Positions 9,110 through 18,120 of a DNA stretch of 64,000 nt are shown here, piece after piece (the first letter of the stretch is position 1; every line of letters starts with the position of its first letter). Below the pieces are notes generated by a model. That model saw nothing but the letters and a program-made list of their open reading frames with translations, had not been told where the DNA came from and did not search any database. Origin of the DNA: Lentihominibacter hominis (GTDB taxonomy: Bacteria; Bacillota; Clostridia; Peptostreptococcales; Anaerovoracaceae); assembly GCF_014385065.1 (NCBI RefSeq), contig NZ_JACRTA010000001.1, forward strand, positions 1-64,000, in the 5' to 3' direction. Both the position numbers and the translations under genes were made by a program.

Positions 9110-9374
9110 ACTCCTCAAGCTCCTTGAATATATTCGCCATCTGTTCTTCAGATATATCCGTCTCAAAGCTTCGCTGAAGAGCACGTTTTCTTTTCGCTTT
9201 CTCCATACATTCTATATCCGGACACAAATACACACCTCTTCCCTTGGCTTTTCCCACAGGATCTATATTTATCTGTCCTTCATAAAAAGCTATCCTTACT
9301 AAGTCTTTTTTAGGCTTTGACTCCATGCATCCGACACATCTTCTCATAGGGGTCTTTTTATTTTTCAATTTCAT
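9099..9374 (-). CDS. ylxR: YlxR (DUF448) RNA-binding protein
   Basis: A 91-residue protein with the YlxR signature RRCVGC near residue 10, a GRGVYLCPDIECMEKAKRKRAL segment near 47-68 and a conserved basic surface. The family has been linked to RNase P modulation (RnpM). It overlaps the 3' end of nusA by 17 bases. The ATG at 9374 was chosen because the KKTPMRRC start matches the family; an ATG five codons upstream (9389) is an alternative, and the ribosome site is not decisive. Confidence 0.88.
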   Translation of the reverse strand: MKLKNKKTPMRRCVGCMESKPKKDLVRIAFYEGQINIDPVGKAKGRGVYLCPDIECMEKAKRKRALQRSFETDISEEQMANIFKELEEYAK

Positions 9375-10563
9375 CTCCCCTATCTTCATCGGCAGCATCT
9401 GTGTCCATCTCATTTTGATCGCTGTCGATATTTTTATCTTCTGCATATTCAACATCTTCTCCTACATACTCTATGCCGTCATCTTCATAATCTTCCTGAA
9501 AATCACCGGAGATTTCTTCTGACCCATCGCCAAAATACTGAGTATGGCTCTTTATATCTATCTTCCAACCGCAAAGTCTTGCTGCCAGACGTACGTTCTG
9601 TCCGGACTTTCCAATAGCCAATGAAAGCTGATAATCAGGAACTACGACAGTAGCCGATTTTTCATCTTCATCCACTAAAACTTCCTCTACTTTAGCAGGG
9701 CTGAGAACATTTTTTATCAATATTCTTGGATCATCATCCCATGTAGTTATATCTATCTTTTCTCCAAATAACTCATCTACAATATTTTTTACTCGGCAGC
9801 CTCCCGTTCCCACGCATGCTCCTACAGGATCAACATTTTCATCTTCTGTATATACTGCGATCTTTGTCCTTGAACCTGCCTCTCTGGCAATACTTTTTAT
9901 TACTACAGTACCATCTTCTATCTCAGGCACTTCCAGTTCAAAAAGCTTTTCCACAAAACCAGGGTGAGTTCTGGAAAGGAATATCTGAGGACCCTTTGTA
10001 CTCTTTCTCACATCCATAATATAGGCTTTTATTCTGTCATTGACTCTGTATCGTTCTCCTGTCGCTCTTTCGCCGGACACAAGTATACCTTCGGTATTGC
10101 CCATATTTACAAATATCGTATCATTACTTATTCTCTGAACTACTCCTGTTATTAGGTCCCCTTGCCTGCTGATATAATTATCAAATATCATACCTCTTTC
10201 AGCTTCTCTTATTCTCTGAACTACAACCTGTTTAGCCGTCTGAGCTGCTATTCTTCCAAAATCCTTAGGAGTTACCTGATATTCAACAACGTCTCCCACC
10301 TGATATCTCGGATCTATTTCAAGCGCCTCTTGCAGAGAAATTTCGGTAAACTCGTCCTCCACTTCTTCCACAACATCACGCCTCATGAGAACATCGACAT
10401 CCCCCTCTTCTCTGTCGATATTCACTCTGACATTCTGAGATGTACCGTAATTCTTCTTATATGCTGAAACCAGAGCAGATTCTATAGCCTCGATAAGGAC
10501 ATCTTTTGAAATCCCTTTCTCTTTTACTAAATCATCTATAGCATTTATAAATTCTTTATTCAT
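9358..10563 (-). CDS. nusA: Transcription termination/antitermination factor NusA
   Basis: A 401-residue protein: the N-terminal RNA polymerase-binding domain (1-125), the S1 domain (about 135-200) and two KH domains (about 205-345, with GACVGTGGCRVKNI and SLAIGKSGQNVRLA). An acidic tail of about 55 residues follows, lacking recognisable AR repeats, as usual in Firmicutes. It lies between rimP and ylxR in the standard operon order. Confidence 0.95.
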   Translation of the reverse strand: MNKEFINAIDDLVKEKGISKDVLIEAIESALVSAYKKNYGTSQNVRVNIDREEGDVDVLMRRDVVEEVEDEFTEISLQEALEIDPRYQVGDVVEYQVTPKDFGRIAAQTAKQVVVQRIREAERGMIFDNYISRQGDLITGVVQRISNDTIFVNMGNTEGILVSGERATGERYRVNDRIKAYIMDVRKSTKGPQIFLSRTHPGFVEKLFELEVPEIEDGTVVIKSIAREAGSRTKIAVYTEDENVDPVGACVGTGGCRVKNIVDELFGEKIDITTWDDDPRILIKNVLSPAKVEEVLVDEDEKSATVVVPDYQLSLAIGKSGQNVRLAARLCGWKIDIKSHTQYFGDGSEEISGDFQEDYEDDGIEYVGEDVEYAEDKNIDSDQNEMDTDAADEDRGDEIEK

Positions 10564-10584
10564 TTTCTCTCATATCCTCCTATA

Positions 10585-11058
10585 TTAAAAAACAACAGCC
10601 AGATTTGCCTTGGCGATCTCAGATAGCCGGAGTTTGCACTCTTTTCCATCGTGATCTGTAACTGTTATCACATCACCGTCTATACCCCCGAGAACACCTT
10701 GTATGCTCTTTGTTCCATTCTTTCCTTTATAAAGCTTTATCTCTATCTCTTCTCCCACATACCTCTCATAGTGATCTGTTTTTATAAGCGGTCTATCCAT
10801 ACCGGGAGAAGATACTTCTAAATAATAATTCTGCTCTATCAGATCTCCTTCATCAAGTTTTTCGCTTAAAAACCTGCTGACCTTCTCACAATCTTCAGTA
10901 CTAACATATCCATCCTTCGGAAATTTATCAATATAAACCCTGAGGAACCAATCTCTTCCTTCTTTTATGAATTCGCAATGATAAAGCTCATACCCTTCGT
11001 CAGATAAAAACCCGTCCAGCAGTTCTTCTACTGTATCGGTGATTTTTTTCTTTGCCAT
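10585..11058 (-). CDS. rimP: Ribosome maturation factor RimP
   Basis: A 157-residue 30S maturation factor. The text FLRVYIDK near 40, DCEKVSRFLSEKLDE and YLEVSSPGMDRPL (near 80-92) is diagnostic. ATG at 11058 begins MAKKKITD. The open frame extends upstream to 11136, but that region is the transcribed leader hairpin, so it was excluded. First gene of the rimP-ribF operon, with its own promoter at 11172-11200. Confidence 0.94.
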   Translation of the reverse strand: MAKKKITDTVEELLDGFLSDEGYELYHCEFIKEGRDWFLRVYIDKFPKDGYVSTEDCEKVSRFLSEKLDEGDLIEQNYYLEVSSPGMDRPLIKTDHYERYVGEEIEIKLYKGKNGTKSIQGVLGGIDGDVITVTDHDGKECKLRLSEIAKANLAVVF

Positions 11059-11119
11059 AAAACACTCTCTTTCGCTTTTGATAATATGACAGGCTGATTT
11101 CTGCCTGTTTACAAAAGTA

Positions 11120-11144
11120 AAGAGTGGGCGTTTCACCCACTCTT
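11120..11144 (-). promoter_or_regulatory. Leader hairpin of the rimP operon
   Basis: A perfect 9-bp stem AAGAGTGGG/CCCACTCTT with a 7-base loop in the minus-strand RNA, about 20 bases from the predicted start of transcription and 61 bases before rimP. A TACTTTTGT tract follows, so weak termination (attenuation) is possible. The regulator is unknown. Confidence 0.55.
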
Positions 11145-11171
11145 ACTAAATCCATTAGTTATATCAATAAT

Positions 11172-11200
11172 ATATTACCATATAAGCATTGAATTTTCAA
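11172..11200 (-). promoter_or_regulatory. Promoter of the rimP-nusA-infB operon
   Basis: On the minus strand TTGAAA (11195-11200), a 17-base spacer and TAATAT (11172-11177). It lies just upstream of the leader hairpin. Confidence 0.6.
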
Positions 11201-11268
11201 GGACTATTTGATACATAATTCAAATATCAGCATTTTTGTGTTTTCCTGCTTTACAGTACGCTTTTTCT

Positions 11269-11739
11269 CTACTTAATAATACGACAAACATCTACCCACT
11301 TCTTGCTATTCGTTATTTTTTCAAGCTTATCTACTGTCAATCTTATGGCACTGTTGGAGCTTCCGCATGCAGGATAAACAGTCTCTATACCTTTAAGGGA
11401 AATATCAAGGTAAACGGCAACATCTTCATTTACGCCAAAAGGGCAGACTCCTCCAACGGCATGCCCCGTTAACTCCTCAACCATATCAAATGGTATCATT
11501 TTTGCTTTTGCGGAAAACTCAGCCTTGAATTTCTTATTATCTATTTTACGGTCACCGGCTGCAACTATCAAAACAGGACCGCCATCTACCAAAAATGACA
11601 AAGACTTGGCAATTTCTTCTTCTTTACAGTCTATAGCCTCGGCAGCTTCCCGCACTGTTGCCGATGAGGCATCAAACTCCATAACTTCATTATCAAGTCC
11701 AAATCTTTTCAAATAAGCTTTTGCTCTTTCCAGTGACAT
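11269..11739 (-). CDS. YbaK/EbsC family aminoacyl-tRNA deacylase-like protein
   Basis: A 156-residue protein of the YbaK/ProX fold, which removes mischarged amino acids from tRNA (often from tRNA-Pro or Cys-tRNA-Pro). Family text: AKSLSFLVDGGPVLIVAAGD (45-64), the Lys-rich helix KKFKAEF, and GHAVGGVCPFGV (about 92-103), which is the substrate loop. Exact specificity cannot be told. It lies between the polC and rimP blocks, close to where proS is often found in Firmicutes; the prolyl-tRNA synthetase editing domain belongs to the same fold. Confidence 0.82.
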   Translation of the reverse strand: MSLERAKAYLKRFGLDNEVMEFDASSATVREAAEAIDCKEEEIAKSLSFLVDGGPVLIVAAGDRKIDNKKFKAEFSAKAKMIPFDMVEELTGHAVGGVCPFGVNEDVAVYLDISLKGIETVYPACGSSNSAIRLTVDKLEKITNSKKWVDVCRIIK

Positions 11740-11766
11740 TTTTATATTCTCCTTACTTTCTATTTA

Positions 11767-12144
11767 TTAACGTCTGTTTCCATATTTATCAAAATTACGT
11801 TTCAAAGCTGTTTCTGTAGGTATTATAGTACCTGCCAAAGCAGCTACCTGTACAGCCAAAGCAGCAATCCCTGTCTTATCAACAACGCTGTCTTCTTTTC
11901 CCCATATGATCAGAAAAACTATAACTGAAACGAACAGTAATATCCATCCGACAATCCACCATAATCTGCCGCAGTATTTATGCGCAAATTCCCATGTATC
12001 ATCGTTTTTCATGGACATTGCTGTCCTATATCCGAACAAAGCATTAATTTTTTTCGGAGGCCTTTTCATGAAGTATCGTCCAAAACAAATCATTATCAAT
12101 GGAATTAGCACAGCGTTGCATAACATAAAAATCCATGATGCCAT
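11767..12144 (-). CDS. SdpI family membrane protein
   Basis: A 125-residue membrane protein with about three hydrophobic segments and the SdpI/YhfL hallmark INALFGYRTAMSMKN followed by TWEFAHKY. Family members include the immunity and signalling protein SdpI of Bacillus, but most are uncharacterised; no SdpC-like toxin gene is nearby. The ATG at 12144 is chosen for AAGGAGG 9 bases upstream. It begins 17 bases after the GNAT-hydrolase gene on the same strand. Confidence 0.8.
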   Translation of the reverse strand: MASWIFMLCNAVLIPLIMICFGRYFMKRPPKKINALFGYRTAMSMKNDDTWEFAHKYCGRLWWIVGWILLFVSVIVFLIIWGKEDSVVDKTGIAALAVQVAALAGTIIPTETALKRNFDKYGNRR

Positions 12145-12161
12145 AGATATAACCCTCCTTA

Positions 12162-13481
12162 TCAGCCGCCTTTCTTTCCTGATATTATCCATAACAGTAT
12201 ATCATAAAATTCCTGACGGGCAAATTTTTCTAAAAAAGGACTGTGTCCGCATTTATCCAGAATATAAGATTCAAAACAAATCCCTGATTTCCTTAGAGGC
12301 TCTGCTACCCCCTTTTCGGGATGAGGGTCTTGCCGGCCATGTACCAGATATATATCACATTTTATCTTTCCAAAAGCCTTCAAAAACCCTCCGCGACTTC
12401 TGATACGACAGGCTTGCCTAAAAACAGCATTATACATTTTGCTGTCTGTTCTGTCACTTTTATAATAGCAGTCGTCCCGCAAGCAGTAATTATCAGTTTT
12501 TTTAAGTATATCCGAAATCAAACCCATTTCCTCTGAGGATATTTTGCCTTCAAACAATTTTTCAAACAAATCCCTTTCACCATCAGACATTTTCTTGCAT
12601 CTTCTCTTATTTATTTGGCTCACATATTCATCTTCGAGAGGAGGGCATCCTATAAGAATCAGTCTTTTTACAATCTCAGGATATTCCGACGCCAATAACG
12701 CAGACAGCCATGCACCCCATGAATGGCCGATTATGCAGACTTTCCCAGAGCAATTGTTTTTTATCTGCTGATACAGTTCTTCCACTAATTCATTTATTGA
12801 ATATTTAGATTGTAAAGCCTCTAAAACACCTGAACCGGGCAATATCCCAGCCAAACAGTCAGCAACATTTTCAAGCGATCCTATATCTCCCGGACCGCCG
12901 TGAACTAAAACAGTCATATATGGCGGATTACCGTGAAGACGAACCATCTCCTTTCCTGTATAACGGTGCAGAGCCTCCTTAATCTCTCTGCCTTCTATAC
13001 TTTCCTTTATGAATTCTCTGTTTGAAACAACTCCCTGCTTTTCCATTATATAATTTGTCAAAGCTGTTTTGCCGCGCTTTACTTCCTGCTTCTTTATGAT
13101 TTTATATCCGCGCTTTTCAAAAAAAGGTCTTGACGTGACAGAGGCGTGTACCTCTATCCTACTATTTTGCACGGCCTGTTCCAACGCATCGCAAATGGCT
13201 GACGCCACGCCTTCTCTCTGATGATCCTTATGCACAAACAATCTGTTCAAGTACCCACCTTCATCAATATCTCCAAAACCTACTATAGCACCATCTTCAA
13301 CAGCTACAAAACTGTAATTTTTCATCAGCGACTCATCCCACTCCTCTGGATTTTCCTTTCCTGTAGCCCATGCAAAAAGCTGTTTGCGGGTATAATCTCC
13401 GGAATTTACAGTATGTACAGTATCGTAAAACAGAGAAAGAATCTCTCTGCAGTCATTGCGTTCATATTTGCGAATATACAT
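12162..13481 (-). CDS. GNAT N-acetyltransferase fused to an alpha/beta hydrolase
   Basis: A 439-residue two-domain protein. Residues 1-148 form a GNAT domain (HQREGVASAICDAL near 87-100 is the acetyl-CoA loop; RPFFEKRGYK near 118-127 is the C-terminal motif). Residues about 150-439 form a proline-iminopeptidase-like hydrolase with HGGPG (194-198, oxyanion), GHSWG (252-256, nucleophile Ser254), a candidate Asp385 in GRQDPHP and His413 in CGHSPF, so the triad appears intact. Substrates are unknown. A promoter with TATAAT lies upstream (13518-13547). Confidence 0.82.
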   Translation of the reverse strand: MYIRKYERNDCREILSLFYDTVHTVNSGDYTRKQLFAWATGKENPEEWDESLMKNYSFVAVEDGAIVGFGDIDEGGYLNRLFVHKDHQREGVASAICDALEQAVQNSRIEVHASVTSRPFFEKRGYKIIKKQEVKRGKTALTNYIMEKQGVVSNREFIKESIEGREIKEALHRYTGKEMVRLHGNPPYMTVLVHGGPGDIGSLENVADCLAGILPGSGVLEALQSKYSINELVEELYQQIKNNCSGKVCIIGHSWGAWLSALLASEYPEIVKRLILIGCPPLEDEYVSQINKRRCKKMSDGERDLFEKLFEGKISSEEMGLISDILKKTDNYCLRDDCYYKSDRTDSKMYNAVFRQACRIRSRGGFLKAFGKIKCDIYLVHGRQDPHPEKGVAEPLRKSGICFESYILDKCGHSPFLEKFARQEFYDILLWIISGKKGG

Positions 13482-13517
13482 AATAACTCCTCTTATACAG
13501 TTAATAATTATTAGTTT

Positions 13518-13547
13518 ATTATATCACACTAAAGCAGTAAATCGCAA
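13518..13547 (-). promoter_or_regulatory. Promoter of the GNAT-hydrolase gene
   Basis: On the minus strand TTGCGA (13542-13547), an 18-base spacer and a perfect TATAAT (13518-13523), 37 bases before the start codon. Confidence 0.5.
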
Positions 13548-13670
13548 AAAATACATGTCACAGTACCAATACTTGTACGAAAAACAGCAATTTCTTCAAA
13601 ATATACTAAAATAATACATACTGCTGTACTATAATAAAGACATAAGTTCTGTCAAAATAAGGAGGTAAAA

Positions 13671-14189
13671 ATGAACGAAATAATCAAATCAATAGAAACA
13701 AGACGAAGCATACGAAAATATAAGCCCGATATGATACCGCAGGAAACTGTTAAAAAAATCTGTGAGGCCGGAACTTACGCTGCCTCGGGAAAAGGAAGCC
13801 AGCCCTGCATAATTATAGCAGTTACAGATAAAACATTGAGAGACAGACTCTCAAAGATGAATGCGAAAATTATGGGGACAGATATAGACCCCTTTTACGG
13901 CGCTCCTGTAGTTTTAGTAGTTCTTGCTGATAAAACACGCAGCACATATATTTATGACGGGAGTTTAGTCATCGGTAACCTGATGTTAGCCGCCCACAGC
14001 GAAGGCATCGGAAGCTGCTGGATACACAGAGCAAAAGAAGAGTTCGAATCAGAAGAAGGAAAAAAAATCCTCAGAGAACTCGGCATTAAAGGTAATTATG
14101 AAGGTATAGGACACTGCGTACTGGGATATACAGATGGCTGTGAACCTACAGCCGCTCCGAGAAAAAAAGATTATATATACTATGTATAA
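13671..14189 (+). CDS. Nitroreductase family protein
   Basis: A 172-residue FMN-dependent oxidoreductase fold. It begins IETRRSIRKYK (FMN phosphate-binding arginines), with AASGKGSQPC near 38-47, GNLMLAAHSEGIGSCWI (about 103-119) and LGYTDG near the C-terminus. Substrates of such small members are usually undefined (nitroaromatics, flavins, quinones). It is alone on the plus strand within the islet, with a strong AAGGAGG ribosome site 7 bases before the ATG. Confidence 0.88.
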   Translation: MNEIIKSIETRRSIRKYKPDMIPQETVKKICEAGTYAASGKGSQPCIIIAVTDKTLRDRLSKMNAKIMGTDIDPFYGAPVVLVVLADKTRSTYIYDGSLVIGNLMLAAHSEGIGSCWIHRAKEEFESEEGKKILRELGIKGNYEGIGHCVLGYTDGCEPTAAPRKKDYIYYV

Positions 14190-14273
14190 ATCATACTATA
14201 TTTCTCCAGTAATTCACAGACAGCAGAATACCTAATACAATAAAATTAATCGCTGCTATTCTTTTCAGAAAAC

Positions 14274-14326
14274 ACAAGCCTGTCTATATCAGTAATTTCT
14301 TAACCGATACAGGCAGGCTTTTCACC
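14274..14326. terminator. Bidirectional terminator between nitroreductase and polC
   Basis: AAGCCTG (14275-14281) pairs with CAGGCTT across an AT-rich loop, with TTTT on the plus side and A-rich sequence on the other. It separates convergent genes. Confidence 0.55.
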
Positions 14327-14331
14327 ACATC

Positions 14332-17300
14332 CTATCCAAACAGGCTTATCTGAGCAGTTTCCGGAAGTCCTTCCAAAACACCATGCTGACGAAGCTCGTC
14401 CAGCGCCGTCTTATTTATCTTTCCTCTGTCACTTACATCTTCTACAGTCTCGTAAGGTCTTTTCCTATATTCTTCCTCAAATATTACAGCCGCCCCTTCA
14501 CCGACACCTGTTATAGCCACAAAAGGAAGAAGAACTTTTCCTTCATGAGAAAGAAAGCGAAGACTGTCAGAGATTCCTAATCTTGCCGGAGAAAACTCAT
14601 ATCCTCTCGAACACATCTCATACGCCACTTCCAGCACAGGAAGCTCGTCCTCTTCTTTTTTTGAAGCATCCTGTCCTTTTCTTATTATCTCCTCCATTCT
14701 GTTCTCAATAGAATCTATCCCCTTTAATATAACCTTTTCATCAAAATAGGCTACCTTTGTTGTGAAGTACACAGCATAAAATTCGACAGGATGATACACT
14801 TTATAATAAGCTATTCTGTTGGACATCATAACATATGCCACCGCATGGGCTCTCGGGAACATATACTGTATCTTTTTACAGGATTCTATATACCACTGAG
14901 GAACATCATTTTCTTTCATCAGTTCTTCCTGTTCCAAAGTCAGTCCTTTACCTTTACGTACCTTCTCCATGATGGTAAAAGCATCTTTATTGGGAACGCC
15001 TTTTAATCTGAGGTAGTTCATGATGTCATCCCTAGTTGAAATCGCATCCTTCATTGTAGCTGTACCGCTTGTTATAAGTTCCTGAGCGTTTCCGAGCCAT
15101 ACATCGGTACCATGGGAAAATCCTGATATACGGACAAGATCCGCAAAAGCATCTGGCTTGGTATCGTCCAGCATCTGCCTGACAAATTTAGTACCGAATT
15201 CAGGTATTCCGTAACTTCCATGAGTGAATTTATAGTCAGGATTCTTTATGTCCAGACCTTCTATTCCGTTGAATATAGTCATGACTTTATCATCTTTGAT
15301 AGGTACCTTCAGAGGATCTACTCCTGTCATATCCTGAAGCTGCCTTATCATGGAAGGAGCATCGTGTCCCAGTATATCAAGTTTAAGAAGATTCTGATCT
15401 ATGGAATGATAATCAAAATGAGTTGTAACTATATCCGATTTGACATCATTGGCAGGATGCTGCACGGGGCAGAATTCGTATATCTCATGCCCCTCCGGAA
15501 CTATGATTATCCCCCCGGGATGCTGTCCTGAGGTCTTTCTAACTCCTTCGCAGCATGAAGTTAGTCTGTCCATCTCAAATTTATTCACATTTATATTTCG
15601 CTCATCAAAATATTTAGCAACATATCCATATGCAGTCTTATCCTTTATAGTACCGATAGTGCCTGCTTTGAACACATTTTTCTCACCAAATATCTCCTCT
15701 ACGTATTTTTGCGCAGTTCCCTGATACTCTCCTGCGAAATTAAGGTCTATATCAGGCTCCTTATTTGCTTCAAATCCCAGAAAAGTCTCAAATGGTATGG
15801 TGAACCCTTCTTTACTGTAAGGTGCGCCGCATTCAGGGCATACTTTATCAGGCATATCTACACCGCAGTCGTATTTCTCATTATCTCCCCATTCTAAATT
15901 TTTACAGTTAGGACATAAATAATGAGGCGGCAAAGGATTTACCTCGGTTATTCCTGACATTGTAGCAGCAAACGAAGATCCTACAGAGCCTCTCGATCCT
16001 ACAAGATAACCATCCTCCAGAGATTTTTTCACCAGCATTTCGGCAGATCTGTACATAACCGCATATCCATTATCTATGATGGAATTCAGTTCTTTATCAA
16101 GACGCTCTCTGATTTCTTGAGGAAGAGGCGACCCATACATATCGGCAGCACGTTCCTCACATGCTCGTCTAAGATCTTCCTCAGCCCCTTTTATCTTAGG
16201 AGGAAACTTTCCTTCAGGCACAGGCATCATTGGTTCTATCATATCAGCAATCAGATTTGTATTCTTTATAACCACTTCATATGCAGTTTCCTCTCCCAGA
16301 TACATGAATTCCTCCATCATTTCCTGAGTAGTCCTGAAATAAAGCCCTTTATCTCCTTCCACATCTTTGAAACCCTGTCCTGCCATAAGAATCCTTCTGT
16401 AAAGAGCTTCTTCTTCATCAAAATAATGAGTATCACAGGTTGCCACTACCGGTTTATTATATTGCTTTCCTAATGCTACAATCCTTTTATTATTTTCTCT
16501 GAGTTCTTCCTCACTTTTGACCATTCCATGCTCTATAAGAAACTTATTGTTTATAAGCGGCTGTATCTCCAAATAATCGTAAAAATCAACAAGCCTCTTG
16601 ATTTCCTCATCACTTTCATTATTCAGAACAGCTCTGTAAAGTTCTCCCGCTTCACATGCAGAACCTACTATAAGACCTTCTCTGTACTTTTGAAGAATAG
16701 ACTTAGGTATCCTAGGTTTCTTGTAAAAATATTCAAGATGAGACAGAGATACAAGCTTATACAGATTTTTAAGACCTTTTCTGTTTCTGGCAAAGATTAT
16801 TACGTGATTAGTTCCCCTTCCTTTGTAGTTTATCACGCCGTTTTCATCTATAAGATCCCTGTCTTCAAGAAGATACCCTTCACATCCATATAATATCTTA
16901 ATATCCTTGGCTGCATGAGACGCATCCGGAAATGCCTGCACTACTCCGTGGTCCGTTATCGCCACAGCTTTGTGCCCCCACTTTTCAGCAGTTTTTACCA
17001 TACGTTTTATATCGTTAAGCCCATCCATAGCACTCATTTTAGTATGAGCATGAAGCTCGACTCTTTTTTCCGGATATGTATCTATACGCTCTTTCTTTTC
17101 TGCCTTCTCTATACTGTCAGCCATTATAGTCACACAGTTATCAAATCTATCCCACTGAGCCATCCCCTGTATCTTTATTCCGTCTCCCTTACTTAGATGA
17201 TTATCTATATCATCCCATTTCTCATTGAGAACAAAAGCTTTGACACAGATACTTGTGATCTTGTCAGTCACGTAAAGACTTACCAGCTTACTGTCATTTT

Positions 17301-18120
17301 TCGTGGTACGACAGTCTTTCTTAAACATTTCCCCTTCAATCACAACTGTTCCGCTTTCGGAAGTAACATCTCTTATAGCCATAGCTTTCTCTGTTATAGC
17401 CGTTCCCATTATAAGATTTCCTTTGACAGGAGTATAAGCCTTTCTGCGTCTTCCCTTAAAGGGTTTGCTACCGCCTTGCCCTCCCGACGGAAATGGTATG
17501 ACGCTTCCGCTATCTGTTGATGAATCCGGGTTCTCTCGTCGCTGAGTCTGCACTTTTACAGCTCTTTGCCGATGTTCTTCATAAACAGATTTCTCTTTTT
17601 CTTCCATCTGTTTTCCTATGGTTTTATACTTTTGGACGTGATTTTCAAATCTTACAGTGATATCTTCTTTAAGATCCCTTTTTATAAGCATACTAAACTT
17701 ATCCGACACTTCTTTATTGAGAACATCCACAGACAACTGACCCAGTGCATATATTACCAACTTTCCGTCCTCAAACTGCCATTTGTCTGTATATATAGTC
17801 TTTGTAACATGAGCATATTTGCCATTGACAAAAGCGATCATATGACCTATGTAAAAACCCATGGCTTCCTCTATACTCTGAATAAGATTTTCATAAGATA
17901 TATTCAGATCTATTCCTTCAACATCAGGAAGCCGCCCCTGCAGCGACCTTTTGAACCTGTCTATAAATTCATAAGGCAACACAAAATTAAGCTCTGCATC
18001 AAGCGAAAGCCTTCCTGTTTCTCTTGATATCACAGCCTTTTTTATATCAAATGTAAGATCTTCTTTTCTGTAACTCCCAAGTTTAGAAAAATCAATAGAA
18101 TTTTCCAGTATCTCTCTCAT
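14332..18120 (-). CDS. polC: PolC-type DNA polymerase III alpha subunit lacking the exonuclease domain
   Basis: A 1262-residue replicative polymerase, shorter than the usual 1400-1470. Order: N-terminal domain (1-165), charged linker, OB domain (about 233-340), PHP domain starting ELHAHT (355-360) with ITDHGVVQAFPDA (388-400), polymerase core with GSRGSVGSS (708-716), a Cys4 site (CPNC 736-739, CPEC 761-764), catalytic PDIDLNF (789-795), and the C-terminal LPETAQISLFG. The DEDDh exonuclease, normally inserted after YGCEGYL, is missing: a linker (about 418-437) leads directly into NHVIIFARNRKGLKNLYKLVS. No FDxET motif occurs anywhere. The start overlaps the ispG stop by 4 bases. Confidence 0.93.
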   Translation of the reverse strand: MREILENSIDFSKLGSYRKEDLTFDIKKAVISRETGRLSLDAELNFVLPYEFIDRFKRSLQGRLPDVEGIDLNISYENLIQSIEEAMGFYIGHMIAFVNGKYAHVTKTIYTDKWQFEDGKLVIYALGQLSVDVLNKEVSDKFSMLIKRDLKEDITVRFENHVQKYKTIGKQMEEKEKSVYEEHRQRAVKVQTQRRENPDSSTDSGSVIPFPSGGQGGSKPFKGRRRKAYTPVKGNLIMGTAITEKAMAIRDVTSESGTVVIEGEMFKKDCRTTKNDSKLVSLYVTDKITSICVKAFVLNEKWDDIDNHLSKGDGIKIQGMAQWDRFDNCVTIMADSIEKAEKKERIDTYPEKRVELHAHTKMSAMDGLNDIKRMVKTAEKWGHKAVAITDHGVVQAFPDASHAAKDIKILYGCEGYLLEDRDLIDENGVINYKGRGTNHVIIFARNRKGLKNLYKLVSLSHLEYFYKKPRIPKSILQKYREGLIVGSACEAGELYRAVLNNESDEEIKRLVDFYDYLEIQPLINNKFLIEHGMVKSEEELRENNKRIVALGKQYNKPVVATCDTHYFDEEEALYRRILMAGQGFKDVEGDKGLYFRTTQEMMEEFMYLGEETAYEVVIKNTNLIADMIEPMMPVPEGKFPPKIKGAEEDLRRACEERAADMYGSPLPQEIRERLDKELNSIIDNGYAVMYRSAEMLVKKSLEDGYLVGSRGSVGSSFAATMSGITEVNPLPPHYLCPNCKNLEWGDNEKYDCGVDMPDKVCPECGAPYSKEGFTIPFETFLGFEANKEPDIDLNFAGEYQGTAQKYVEEIFGEKNVFKAGTIGTIKDKTAYGYVAKYFDERNINVNKFEMDRLTSCCEGVRKTSGQHPGGIIIVPEGHEIYEFCPVQHPANDVKSDIVTTHFDYHSIDQNLLKLDILGHDAPSMIRQLQDMTGVDPLKVPIKDDKVMTIFNGIEGLDIKNPDYKFTHGSYGIPEFGTKFVRQMLDDTKPDAFADLVRISGFSHGTDVWLGNAQELITSGTATMKDAISTRDDIMNYLRLKGVPNKDAFTIMEKVRKGKGLTLEQEELMKENDVPQWYIESCKKIQYMFPRAHAVAYVMMSNRIAYYKVYHPVEFYAVYFTTKVAYFDEKVILKGIDSIENRMEEIIRKGQDASKKEEDELPVLEVAYEMCSRGYEFSPARLGISDSLRFLSHEGKVLLPFVAITGVGEGAAVIFEEEYRKRPYETVEDVSDRGKINKTALDELRQHGVLEGLPETAQISLFG

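Noticed and set aside
11059..11136. Longer N-terminus for RimP
   Set aside because: It would translate the leader hairpin and lacks a ribosome site; the family starts at MAKKKITD.
11767..12144. SdpI as part of a killing-factor/immunity system
   Set aside because: No SdpC-like toxin or SdpAB-like gene is present in the window, so the family name is used without a role.
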